IMG/VR virus record: IMGVR_UViG_3300025138_009100
Span: 1 to 64,000 of that record
DNA from: a virus
Strand: one strand, 5' to 3'
DNA: 64,000 nt
In this document: in pieces, positions 46,851 through 55,250 of the stretch
How the letters are laid out: each line of letters begins with the position of its first letter
Numbering within the stretch: the stretch's first letter is position 1
Position numbers and translations under genes: made by a program
The notes under the pieces: model-generated
Seen by the model: only the letters and a program-made list of their open reading frames with translations
What the model was told of the DNA's origin: nothing
Database searches by the model: none

Positions 46851-47448
46851 TTAATCTCAAATAATTACTAGAGTCCGATTGATCAATCAAATATTGAGAC
46901 ATTTTATCATAGCTATTAAAGTATAAATAATTTTTTGAAACCATCCTACGGGGAATAGCCGTTACATCTCCTTGGCTAATAATCAAATCAATATTCTTTG
47001 ACGCTTCATCAACTTCGTAGGAGCGATTTCCAGTTTTAGATATTCTAGGTTTATGATAACTATCACACACTCTATTAAAAAAATCTGGTTGAATTTTTTC
47101 GTCGTGGTTCATTTTTACCAAATAATTTGCATGAGAGCAAATTGAAAAGGCGTTATGATCTACGTCCTGTTCCTTTTCTAACTGATGATTCATAAGTAAT
47201 CTAGTGTGTTTAAATTTTTCCAGTAAAACATTAGCATGGTGTACATAATTATTTAAGCTTTTTTCTGCTGATAGATATGAACATAAGATTATTTTTAATT
47301 TATCAGCAGGGTAGTTTATTTTTAATATAGACCCAATTGCTTGCTCTATTTGTGACTTCTCTTTAGAATCAAATAAAACCAATCCAAACAATAACTTTTT
47401 ATTGGACTGCGGCTCGTCTTTCTGCTGTGACTTCATAAACGACTCCAT
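46840..47448 (-). CDS. GT-A-like glycosyltransferase (short)
   Basis: The protein has 202 residues. It has KLLFGLVLFDSKEKSQIEQAIGSI, as at the start of GT2 proteins, and VKMNHDEKIQPDFFN in the place of the DxD motif (H-D-E instead), so the metal site may be altered. The end of the protein is short, without the usual acceptor region. It overlaps the upstream gene by about 50 bases, an unusually long overlap. A second in-frame ATG (47436) would shorten this overlap. Confidence 0.55.
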   Translation of the reverse strand: MESFMKSQQKDEPQSNKKLLFGLVLFDSKEKSQIEQAIGSILKINYPADKLKIILCSYLSAEKSLNNYVHHANVLLEKFKHTRLLMNHQLEKEQDVDHNAFSICSHANYLVKMNHDEKIQPDFFNRVCDSYHKPRISKTGNRSYEVDEASKNIDLIISQGDVTAIPRRMVSKNYLYFNSYDKMSQYLIDQSDSSNYLRLNEK

Positions 47449-47827
47449 TTATAGTGGAAGATTTGATAAAAAGATTTAAAGATCTAAGTAAGTCTTTTAC
47501 TGACCCTATAGTAGATAGTGATAGGTTTTTACCAATTAATAAAGATGCATCTTCTTCTTTAATGATTCCGTTAATAACATTTTTGAAAAAACATCTTAAC
47601 TCAACGCCAGATACCACAATAGAACCACCGGATCTTAGCTTACTGCAAATTTTAACCAATGATTCTTGCGAACTTGAAGTAGAGTCCAAAGTATTCTTGC
47701 TTATAATTAATTCGCACGAATTATTTGGTATATGGTCTAAGTTTAAACTTGAGTTTTGCTGGTTAACGATAACTGTTTCAAATCCATCAATTTTTTGTGA
47801 CTCGTCTTCTATTATTTGTAGTTTCAT
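47399..47827 (-). CDS. Truncated methyltransferase-like protein
   Basis: The protein has 142 residues. The sequence NSCELIISKNTLDSTS...LVKICSKLRSGGSIVVSGV resembles the second half of a class I SAM methyltransferase (motif IV strand and the post-motif loop GGxhhh), but the N-terminal SAM-binding GxGxG is missing. It may be a small specialised domain or a remnant of a larger methyltransferase. It overlaps the following gene by about 50 bases. Confidence 0.5.
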   Translation of the reverse strand: MKLQIIEDESQKIDGFETVIVNQQNSSLNLDHIPNNSCELIISKNTLDSTSSSQESLVKICSKLRSGGSIVVSGVELRCFFKNVINGIIKEEDASLLIGKNLSLSTIGSVKDLLRSLNLFIKSSTINGVVYEVTAERRAAVQ

Positions 47828-48810
47828 TTTTTCATCCTATATGCGAGGTCAAATGTTTCATTCCAATTATTTATAAATGACTGCTCAGAAAATTTTTCTA
47901 GTATTGTTTCTCTGGCGCAGCTTCCTAGTTTTTTAGCAAGTTTGGAGTCTTCTAGCAACTGTTGAGTATATTCTCTTAGTTCATCTTCATCGTTTGAAAT
48001 AAAGCCGTTAACACCATTCTCAATGATTTCTGGGATCATACAAGTTGCGGTACTAACAATCGCACAGCCGCATGACATGGCTTCTAAGAGAGATGTAGGA
48101 ACAGGACTAATAGTAGACGTATTTAGAAAGACAGACGCTTGCTGATACTCTGAGGCCAGTTCATGTATATCTTTTGCTGGCTCTGACAATCCGGGAGTAT
48201 TACCCACAAGTCTTACCGGCAACTCGTTTGTAACTCTTTGCCAACCAGAATAGTTACAGCAGTAGTCTCTGTTTGCAAAATCATTAACAACACTAAGAAC
48301 TTTTCCGTTTTTCTTTACGTCCGATGAAGTAAAAAGCTCTGTGTCAACTGAGTGGTGAATTACTTTGTTGTCACAATTTATATTCCACTCATTAACAGAA
48401 TATTCCGAGATAAAAACATTAATATCTCCTCTCATCTGCCTAAACGCCTCTGTTTGTTGTTCAGGCCAACTAGGAATGGGCAGTGTGTGTTCTAGAGAAA
48501 GGACTGGTAAACCAAGGGTTTGATTTATTCTTTGAGCCATTTGAAATTGACCAAACTTGCTATGAGAAAGTATGAAGTCAAAGTCAATACTTGTCATTAT
48601 GGAATTTTTGGGCATACTATAGTAATTTTCTGGTCTTTCTGAATAGGTTGTATCCCATTCTTTTCCTCCTTCGTAATTAAACGCAAAGAAGTTATGACCA
48701 GTTTTAGCTTGCTGAAACTGGTATCGTTCGTGTGTGTCAAAAGTTAGTATATTGTATTTATCTTTCTTTTGTGTAGCGGTGCTTATTATAGACGCTGTTT
48801 GACTACTCAT
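47824..48810 (-). CDS. Family-4-like glycosyltransferase
   Basis: The protein has 328 residues. The C-terminal region SVFLNTSTISPVPTSLLEAMSCGCAIVSTATCMIPEII carries the P-T-S-LLEAMSCGxAIV donor-binding pattern of GT4, and IIENGVNGFISN is the typical following turn. The N-terminal half has NILTFDTHERYQFQQ and KFGQFQMA..., consistent with an acceptor domain. It transfers a sugar from an NDP donor. Overlaps with neighbours are four to eight bases. Confidence 0.85.
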   Translation of the reverse strand: MSSQTASIISTATQKKDKYNILTFDTHERYQFQQAKTGHNFFAFNYEGGKEWDTTYSERPENYYSMPKNSIMTSIDFDFILSHSKFGQFQMAQRINQTLGLPVLSLEHTLPIPSWPEQQTEAFRQMRGDINVFISEYSVNEWNINCDNKVIHHSVDTELFTSSDVKKNGKVLSVVNDFANRDYCCNYSGWQRVTNELPVRLVGNTPGLSEPAKDIHELASEYQQASVFLNTSTISPVPTSLLEAMSCGCAIVSTATCMIPEIIENGVNGFISNDEDELREYTQQLLEDSKLAKKLGSCARETILEKFSEQSFINNWNETFDLAYRMKK

Positions 48811-49939
48811 TTATAATCTCCTTCATGCATTTTCCAATGTTCTCGTAAGAGTAGTTCTCTGCTCTTTTTAGTCCTGCTGCTTGATTTCTACTTTTATACA
48901 TTATGGGATTATTTTTCCACGACTCAAAATACTTTCTCATTTGCTCTCGTATGTTTCTTTCACAGGGTTGGAACCAGTACTCTCTACCTGTAAATATATC
49001 TGGAAAGGCAGCGTCTGAGCATTTGCATACAGAAAAAACACCCCTAGCTAGGTGTCCTGTTCTCCAGCTAGACTTGTCGATAAATTCCTTTGGTCCACCA
49101 AAGTCGCTACAGATCGGGGTATTCCCAAAGCACATTGCGTCAAACGATGGTATTGACCAAGCTTCTCCGTGGCTTGGGCAGATAAAACAATCCATATGTT
49201 TATGAATTGCGAATATATCTTCGTCAGAAACTTCGTCAGAAATAATTACAAGCTTCTTATACTCAGTAATATTGTCGTGCATTCTTAAAGAAGTCTTTAC
49301 TTTTGAAGCTATAGCATCTACAAGTTTTGATGTCTGTTCTGGAGAATGTCCAAACTTTTTAACTTTTAAAATTAGATTTGCTTGCTCTGACTTGTCAAAC
49401 TCACTGTAAAAACAAGTTATTATAGACTCTATGTTTTTTCTATCGTTTACGTCTCCGATATAATAAAACTTAAAAGAATTCTCTGTATCTGGAATGCTAA
49501 TATCTCTATACTGTTTCTTATATTTTTCCATTTTACATGTGTGCGGGACCACTTTTACAGATTCTATCCCCCCATCAACTAGGGTTTGTCGTGAGTCAAT
49601 ATTAGCAACCCAAACTTGATCAACCTGTTTAAGATGTTCCACCCAAGGTAAATGTTTAATACTTAAAGTTTCTGTTTCCATGAAGGCGATATTCTTCTTA
49701 AAACTATCAGACCCGACCAAGTGATGAGGTAGAACGTGTTGAATACAAATATCGCAATCTTCTGTAGTCTTTTTTTCTATCTCTAACAACCTTGGATCTA
49801 TATTTTGCTTATCCTGCGTCAGTGTGACGTTTCTGCAAACAACATCTACACCAACCTTGTCGAGCGCTAAGATATTGTCCGTGGCAGCTTGCGCCCAGCC
49901 ACCAAATTCTTTGTAGTGTCCTATGTATAGTACTTTCAT
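48803..49939 (-). CDS. Family-4-like glycosyltransferase
   Basis: The ATG at 49939 forms an ATGA overlap with the upstream FkbM gene and is preferred over an ATG 21 bases further upstream, which would add MLGDNEY before KVLYIGHYKEFGGW. The protein has 378 residues. KVLYIGHYKEFGGW is the N-terminal strand and glycine loop of a GT-B enzyme, and CPSHGEAWSIPSFDAMCFGNTPICSDFGG corresponds to the GT4 donor site (E-x7-E-like). It probably acts with the adjacent GT4-like genes to build one glycan. Confidence 0.82.
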   Translation of the reverse strand: MKVLYIGHYKEFGGWAQAATDNILALDKVGVDVVCRNVTLTQDKQNIDPRLLEIEKKTTEDCDICIQHVLPHHLVGSDSFKKNIAFMETETLSIKHLPWVEHLKQVDQVWVANIDSRQTLVDGGIESVKVVPHTCKMEKYKKQYRDISIPDTENSFKFYYIGDVNDRKNIESIITCFYSEFDKSEQANLILKVKKFGHSPEQTSKLVDAIASKVKTSLRMHDNITEYKKLVIISDEVSDEDIFAIHKHMDCFICPSHGEAWSIPSFDAMCFGNTPICSDFGGPKEFIDKSSWRTGHLARGVFSVCKCSDAAFPDIFTGREYWFQPCERNIREQMRKYFESWKNNPIMYKSRNQAAGLKRAENYSYENIGKCMKEIINE

Positions 49940-50574
49940 ATATTCATTGTCTCCAAGCAATTAGCATACTCTTTGTAGATATGCTTATGTTTATCAAATG
50001 TTTCCTCATCCACAAACCAATCTTCTACAGGTCCGTATTCATTTAGGCATACATTAGCCCATAATAATTTATATCCGTAGTCTGATAAGACCTTTCTGTA
50101 GTAAGTGTGTTCTTTTAATATATTCTTCTTATGTTCTTCTGATCCATCCTGAGTGCATTCCGGTAAAGACTGGAACAGATTATGCTCTAATGTCAATACT
50201 TTGAATTTATATCTGTCAAAATCAAAATCGTTAAACACTTTTAATTGTGCGTCATCTACGTCTATAGACAGATAATCAATTTCTTCTGGGCAATTGTAAT
50301 CATCTAATACTTCATTTATATTTTTTTCTAGAAGGTCTACACACACGCAATCTGCTAATCTTAATTGACTAGTTCTTGACCACCAATTAGTATCATAGTC
50401 AATAGCTATACCTTTCCAGTTTTTAAATGTCTCAAAATAATAGGTATTGCTATAAAAACCCGGAGTGTGGGTGGGGAGACCACCCGTTCCTGCGCCTATG
50501 TCAACAAAAAACCCTTCTGTTTTATTAACAATTTTGTCCACAAATATATCTTGACAAGCTTGCGCATTATACAT
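49936..50574 (-). CDS. FkbM-family methyltransferase-like protein
   Basis: The protein has 212 residues. It has CQDIFVDKIVNKTEGFFVDIGAGTGGL (motif I), FETFKNWKGIAIDYD (motif II), and IDYLSIDVDDAQLKVF (motif III-like, D-V-D in place of D-V-x-G). It resembles FkbM-type methyltransferases without the strict IDVxGxE signature. It overlaps the genes around it by four to eight bases. O-methylation of a sugar is the likely role. Confidence 0.72.
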   Translation of the reverse strand: MYNAQACQDIFVDKIVNKTEGFFVDIGAGTGGLPTHTPGFYSNTYYFETFKNWKGIAIDYDTNWWSRTSQLRLADCVCVDLLEKNINEVLDDYNCPEEIDYLSIDVDDAQLKVFNDFDFDRYKFKVLTLEHNLFQSLPECTQDGSEEHKKNILKEHTYYRKVLSDYGYKLLWANVCLNEYGPVEDWFVDEETFDKHKHIYKEYANCLETMNI

Positions 50575-52261
50575 TAGCCACCTGTTGACTCTGAGATAGC
50601 TGTTGTATCTTTTGCACTCTAGCTTGCTCCCAATGATTTCTTAAATCACACTGCATCTTCATTTGATCGTAAGCAACGTTAAAATTAAAGGGAGTTCTGT
50701 GGTTCTGGCCGTCGAAAGCGGCGGAAGACTCATTAAAATACATACCTCCAGTAGAAGAGGTACTTTGATTGTAAATTAAGTCTCTTGTCATTCTAGATTC
50801 AAAGAAAGTATTTAGCTTACTTTGATCTCCTAATACGTTTGTTATTAGCCATTTTGAGAGATGGGAATGATTTTCATTTCCTTTTATCTCAATTTTTTGA
50901 GCAGATTGATGTAGCTTTGGTTGAGATGCCCAACCCTTCTCGTAAGAAACTGGCTCTGTTTCATCAAAATATTTTTCCCAAACAGAACCGCTCAGATGCC
51001 ACTGGTAATATTCTTCAAACTGTTCTCTTGTATGTTCACCCTTGATATATCTCCATTCGTCTGATTTGCTGAAAAAATTCAAGAAATAGTTAGCAGCTTC
51101 TTGATTGTCTGGGACTGCGCGTAAACATCCAGTTTCTAACTCTTTATATAAAGCCGCTGGCTTGATGGGGTATCCGCCTAACTTCCTTAAAACACTTTCC
51201 ATAGCAGAATAATCTGTTCCGCAGACGGGAACCCCACAAGCCGCAGCTTCTACTTGAGGTAGTCCAAAACCCTCAGAGTTTGCATATTGAGTATATAGGT
51301 CAAAACAATTCATAACCTTTGCTAATTCTTCATAGCTTAATCCGTTCTTTACATTAGACAGCGTAGAACCCCATTTGTCAGTATATGGAGACTGAGCTAT
51401 AGCACCTTTAAAGGTTGATACGAATGATTTTTTTGTTTCTGGGCAGATATATGTAAACAACACGTTAGAAGCTAGTTCGTGTTGATGTAATAATTCTGGA
51501 ATATCCCATCCCAAATCTGGATAAGATGTATGACAGTAGAGATAATATTTTTTATTCTCTGACTTATCTAAGAATAACTTGAACGCTTCAAACAAGTCCG
51601 GGTAAAGCTTACGTCTTTGGTTTCGCATGACCGTTCCGATAACTTTATACTCTGGGTCAATACCCATAGAAAGTTTATGCGCATCTTTATCTTCTACAGG
51701 TTTGTAGGCAGGATGAGCAGAAGGGGGCGAGCTACCTAAATAGTTAATTTTACCTCCAGATTGATCTTCTAAAACACCTCCAGCCCAATCAGAGTATGTT
51801 AAACACGCATCTGCGTTAGCGTAAGTGGCAATCCACTGTCTAGCTTGCGGTCTCGCATCTACTGTTGGCATTATAACCCATTTAAAGTAAGGTCTAAATG
51901 GTGAGCGTTCCGCAAAGTCTAACATCCAGAAGTCACGAATATCACAAACAAAATCTGGTAAGAAATCTAAACACACATGCTCAAAAGCCCATCCACCAAA
52001 CTGATTTGTTGGGTTTGAGTTATAGGTATTGATTTCTTCTTCGGAAGATTTTGGTTCGCACTCTGTGTTAGGAGCTACTCCGTAGTATTTCCAAGGAATA
52101 TTTGCTGCTCTAGGGTCATTCTTTTGACCGTAGGATGCCATCTCAGCAATTTCATACTTGCCAGTGCTGTGCAAATAGTTTAGGATTTCTCTAGTATAGG
52201 TTGCATACCCCGTGTTTAGAAAGGTAGCTTCGCTGCAAAACAAAATTCTTTTCTTTCTCAT
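50567..52261 (-). CDS. Large GT4-like glycosyltransferase (564 residues)
   Basis: The protein has 564 residues. The N-terminus RILFCSEATFLNTGYATYTREIL is a GT-B Rossmann start with a GYAxY loop. The C-terminal donor region has YANSEGFGLPQVEAAACGVPVCGTDYSA, the classic EGFGLPxxEAxACGxPV of GT4, followed by about 200 extra residues that are helical and Gln/Asn-rich at the end (QQLSQSQQVANV). The extra region has no visible family and may contact partners or acceptor. It is the first glycosyltransferase of the sugar operon, 1 base after ssb. Confidence 0.85.
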   Translation of the reverse strand: MRKKRILFCSEATFLNTGYATYTREILNYLHSTGKYEIAEMASYGQKNDPRAANIPWKYYGVAPNTECEPKSSEEEINTYNSNPTNQFGGWAFEHVCLDFLPDFVCDIRDFWMLDFAERSPFRPYFKWVIMPTVDARPQARQWIATYANADACLTYSDWAGGVLEDQSGGKINYLGSSPPSAHPAYKPVEDKDAHKLSMGIDPEYKVIGTVMRNQRRKLYPDLFEAFKLFLDKSENKKYYLYCHTSYPDLGWDIPELLHQHELASNVLFTYICPETKKSFVSTFKGAIAQSPYTDKWGSTLSNVKNGLSYEELAKVMNCFDLYTQYANSEGFGLPQVEAAACGVPVCGTDYSAMESVLRKLGGYPIKPAALYKELETGCLRAVPDNQEAANYFLNFFSKSDEWRYIKGEHTREQFEEYYQWHLSGSVWEKYFDETEPVSYEKGWASQPKLHQSAQKIEIKGNENHSHLSKWLITNVLGDQSKLNTFFESRMTRDLIYNQSTSSTGGMYFNESSAAFDGQNHRTPFNFNVAYDQMKMQCDLRNHWEQARVQKIQQLSQSQQVANV

Positions 52262-52262
52262 C

Positions 52263-52583
52263 TTATTCCTTATCTAAACACCCAAAGTCAAATTCGTTAA
52301 TTCTAAATAGAACATCGTCTCTAGCGTCTGTTTTCATGAAGCCGTTTCTAGCCGAAGCGTAGACGGTCATTTTAGTTCCCTTCTTTCCTAGTTTAGCGAT
52401 TGTTTCAGCGCCGCTAGCCCAAGCTTGTAGGGTGATAGTCGTTGGAACCTTTTTCTTTTCTCCACGCTTGTTCTTTCGGTATTCGTAAGTTACCATTTTT
52501 ACGGTACAACAAGCTGGCCCATCTTCATCGCTATCTATCTGTGGGTCATGAAGTAGATACCCAGTAAAAGTGCAATTATTCAT
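52263..52583 (-). CDS. ssb: Single-stranded DNA-binding protein
   Basis: The protein has 106 residues and shows an SSB-type OB fold: NNCTFTGYLLHDPQ, then ACCTVKMVTYEYR, TITLQAWASGAETIAKLGKKGTKMTVYASARNG, and FRINEFDFG. It lacks the usual acidic C-terminal tail; only CLDKE remains. It would coat single strands at replication forks. It is the first gene after a strong promoter and is followed with a one-base gap by the glycosyltransferase cluster, an unusual pairing. Confidence 0.8.
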   Translation of the reverse strand: MNNCTFTGYLLHDPQIDSDEDGPACCTVKMVTYEYRKNKRGEKKKVPTTITLQAWASGAETIAKLGKKGTKMTVYASARNGFMKTDARDDVLFRINEFDFGCLDKE

Positions 52584-52614
52584 AAATTTCTCCTGTCAAA
52601 CTGTCTTACTTAAT

Positions 52615-52643
52615 ATTATAGTATATAAGAGTAAAAAAGTCAA
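52615..52643 (-). promoter_or_regulatory. Sigma70-type promoter of ssb and the sugar operon
   Basis: On the minus strand TTGACT (plus 52643-52638) is followed after 17 bases by a perfect TATAAT (plus 52620-52615). It directly follows the stop of the polymerase C-part, and the ssb ATG is about 30 bases downstream, preceded by CAGGAG. Confidence 0.85.
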
Positions 52644-54206
52644 TTATATTTCATGTATTTTATTAATAATAAACGAACCGTCTTTTTCTACCTCTCCGCA
52701 GAATAATAAATTAAGACCTTCGTCTAATATGTATTTAGTTTTCTCTGTAGTTTCTGGGAAAACTACCACGTTATCAATAGAACATGTTTCATCTTCTAGT
52801 GTTAAAAAACACATGTCCTTACCCTTACTCTTTCCTTTCTTGCATTGATATTTTTGCAGCCTACTGACGTTTGCTACTATGCAGATATCTTTACCGTGTT
52901 TTCCATTTAGTATTTCTTTGCAGCTAGTATTAGAGTGAGATGTGTCAGCCGCTTCTACTTTAGAAAGAGAAATGGGACACCCTAGAAACTTCTTCTCTTG
53001 TTCTACAATCCACTCTGGGTCGTCAGACAGCTCATAAGGAGGATTCTTTATAAAGAATGTCTCATTCTCAATAATCTGTTTTCTGTCTACCTTAGATGTT
53101 CCTCCACCCTCTTTCTTTGTCGGCGCTAAAGATTTAAAAGCATCGTGTAAACTTGTCCATTTTCTTACGGGATAATTAACCGTTATCCATTTTAACTCTG
53201 CTTTTGTAAGATTCCTAAATATAAGGTACTCGTATAGCGCTTTGTTTCTCGTTACACCTGTAGACTTGGTGGAAAAGAATCCAACGGAACATAGAGCCTT
53301 AAAAGCTGTAGCGTTAATCTTAGGAGACAAGTAAATAAGAATGTCCAGCCAAGTTAATTGCTTTGGTTTCTTCTTTGTTTCTTGGCATCCTTCTGCTATT
53401 GCTGTAACAGTTTTCTCTCCGTTAACACCTGTTAAGGATTTAATATCTTTAAGTCCAAAGTAGACATTCTTCTTGTAAACACCGAACTCCTTGCTAAACA
53501 AACTTATGTTGGGTATCTTTACTTCTATATCAAATAACTTTGCTTCTGAGACAAGTTCGTATATTTCTTGATGTGGGTCTTGCTTCTCATTCGCATAGGT
53601 TAGGTATGACAGGAAGAACTCTTTAGTGTGGTTAGCTTTATACCAAGCGCTCTTATAAGAGTTATCTGCATAGCAGATAGCGTGAGATTTATTGAAAGAA
53701 TATCTAGAAGACTTTTCAATCCAACCAAAGATTTCCTCGGCAGTCTCTACGTTTACAGTTCCTTGTTTCACACAACCCTCTAGGAAGTCTTTTCTTACTT
53801 TAGCCATAAGGTCTGCTTTTTTCTTTCCAATCGCTTTACGTAGCACGTCTGCTTCTTTTAAGTTAAAACCGCCAAGCTCTTGGGCGATTCTCATGGATTG
53901 CTCTTGATAGATCAATACACCTTTGGTAGATTTTAATACCTCTGTTAGTGATTCATGTAAATACTTAATCACATCTAGTCCGCTTTTTCTATCAACGTAG
54001 TGCTGAGTCATAGACTTACCATCTGTTATCGCTTTTAGCGATCCCGGTCTAATCAAAGCAATCAAGGCTCCAAGTTCTTCAAGGTTAGTAGGTTGTAGTC
54101 TTTTGGACCAAGCGCGACCAAGATTGCTTTCTAACTGAAAGACACCTTTAGTTCTACCTTCTTTAAAAAGATCCCAAGTCTTTTCATCATTATAATCAAA
54201 GATCAA
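52644..54206 (-). CDS. dnaE: DNA polymerase III alpha subunit, C-terminal part (split)
   Basis: The protein has 520 residues. It begins at TTG 54206 with GAGG 8-11 bases upstream; no earlier in-frame codon is possible because a TAA lies three codons upstream. The first residues, EGRTKGVFQLES, align with the FQLES motif of DnaE fingers. ALIALIRPGSL, GVLIYQEQSMRIAQ, ADVLRKAIGKKK, and YSFNKSHAICYA follow in the usual order. The last 90 residues are an OB fold (DICIVANVSRLQKYQ, MCFLTLEDETCSIDNVVV). There is no catalytic aspartate in this part: those are in the other gene. It should assemble with the N-part (55237-56904) to form the polymerase. Confidence 0.88.
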   Translation of the reverse strand: MIFDYNDEKTWDLFKEGRTKGVFQLESNLGRAWSKRLQPTNLEELGALIALIRPGSLKAITDGKSMTQHYVDRKSGLDVIKYLHESLTEVLKSTKGVLIYQEQSMRIAQELGGFNLKEADVLRKAIGKKKADLMAKVRKDFLEGCVKQGTVNVETAEEIFGWIEKSSRYSFNKSHAICYADNSYKSAWYKANHTKEFFLSYLTYANEKQDPHQEIYELVSEAKLFDIEVKIPNISLFSKEFGVYKKNVYFGLKDIKSLTGVNGEKTVTAIAEGCQETKKKPKQLTWLDILIYLSPKINATAFKALCSVGFFSTKSTGVTRNKALYEYLIFRNLTKAELKWITVNYPVRKWTSLHDAFKSLAPTKKEGGGTSKVDRKQIIENETFFIKNPPYELSDDPEWIVEQEKKFLGCPISLSKVEAADTSHSNTSCKEILNGKHGKDICIVANVSRLQKYQCKKGKSKGKDMCFLTLEDETCSIDNVVVFPETTEKTKYILDEGLNLLFCGEVEKDGSFIINKIHEI

Positions 54207-54576
54207 TTTGTTTTACCTCATTCTTCAAATTAAATTTCAACTCTTCGTAACTCATTCCATACATAGGTTTTTTAGGTATGGGTCTTTTATTGTGAGTTTG
54301 TTCCATGTGACAATTATGACAGAGTATTCTGCATTTCAATATTTCATCTAGTAGTACGTCGTTAGAATACTTTTTACCATAGAGCATAAACATTCCACCC
54401 GCATGGTTCCTTTTAGAGCAACCGTTCTTTGTCATTTCATGTTTATCATTAGTGTTCAAATGATCAAAACAAAGCGCTGATGGATGTTTATCATATCCGC
54501 AAATAGAACAACCATGAGACATTTTAAAAAGATTAATCCAATATCTTCTATGTTCTATGGTCTCTTTATTGTTCAT
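54196..54576 (-). CDS. HNH homing endonuclease
   Basis: The protein has 126 residues. It carries CSICGYDK (CxxC), LCFDHLN (the His of HNH), and CRILCHNCHMEQTH (C-x-x-C and N-x-x-H). The layout matches free-standing HNH endonucleases of phages. It lies between exonuclease and polymerase C-part genes, overlapping them by 4 and 11 bases. No intron or intein sequence is visible on either side. Such enzymes often target the neighbouring polymerase gene, so it may have played a part in splitting it. Confidence 0.82.
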   Translation of the reverse strand: MNNKETIEHRRYWINLFKMSHGCSICGYDKHPSALCFDHLNTNDKHEMTKNGCSKRNHAGGMFMLYGKKYSNDVLLDEILKCRILCHNCHMEQTHNKRPIPKKPMYGMSYEELKFNLKNEVKQIDL

Positions 54577-55250
54577 AGGTAAGTATTTCCATCTGCAAAT
54601 GCTTTTTCAAGTTTTAGGTTTCTGTAAACAGCACGATGTGTCTTCATAAACTTAATCATTAGATTAGCCGTATCCTTAACGTCCTGTAGAGCATCGTGAG
54701 CATTCTCTGTTGACATGCCCATTCTGTCTCTAATCGCGTCCATACTCCTAGATTTTACACTAGGATCTCCCTCTGTCCACATATAATAGTTGTCCATCAT
54801 GTCGATTTTATGAATTTGATGAAACAACTTCTGTCTTTGTCTCTGGTCGTCCCAAGGTCCATGTTCTTTACAAAGCCTATCTACAATAATCATATCGTAT
54901 CCCAGAATATTATATCCCGCAGCAATAGGAGCGAAAAACGAAGTCCCCTTCCAGTTGTACTTGTCCACGAAAGCGCAGAACTTTTTCCACACAACTTTTG
55001 GCTTGGGTGCTTTTGCTATTTCTTCTCTAGTTTGCCCCGTCACTTTAAGCGCACCTTCTTCTATTGGACCCAGTCCTTTTTTAATAGCTTTATCGTCGTC
55101 CGTTTCAGCCCAGATTTTACTATTAAACTCACCCTTGAGTCTAAAATTTCTTCCGTCCAAAGCTATCGCTGCCAACTGAGTTGGTTGACATGTAACTGGA
55201 TTTCTACCACCTGTCTCAAAGTCAAAAACAATTATATCACGGTTCGACAT
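54573..55250 (-). CDS. DEDDh 3'-5' exonuclease (proofreading, DnaQ-like)
   Basis: The protein has 225 residues. All three Exo motifs of the epsilon family are visible: IVFDFETGG (Exo I, D and E), GYNILGYDMIIVDRL (Exo II, D), and ENAHDALQDVKDTANLMIKF (Exo III, H and D). It would remove mismatched nucleotides during replication. It is encoded between the two halves of the polymerase gene, which strongly suggests that it works with them. It overlaps the N-part by 14 bases and the HNH gene by four. There is no visible clamp-binding tail. Confidence 0.9.
   Translation of the reverse strand: MSNRDIIVFDFETGGRNPVTCQPTQLAAIALDGRNFRLKGEFNSKIWAETDDDKAIKKGLGPIEEGALKVTGQTREEIAKAPKPKVVWKKFCAFVDKYNWKGTSFFAPIAAGYNILGYDMIIVDRLCKEHGPWDDQRQRQKLFHQIHKIDMMDNYYMWTEGDPSVKSRSMDAIRDRMGMSTENAHDALQDVKDTANLMIKFMKTHRAVYRNLKLEKAFADGNTYL

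Noticed and set aside
47454-47876. A plus-strand ORF of 140 codons
   Set aside because: It lies antisense over well-supported sugar-cluster genes, has no good RBS and gives a low-complexity hydrophobic translation.
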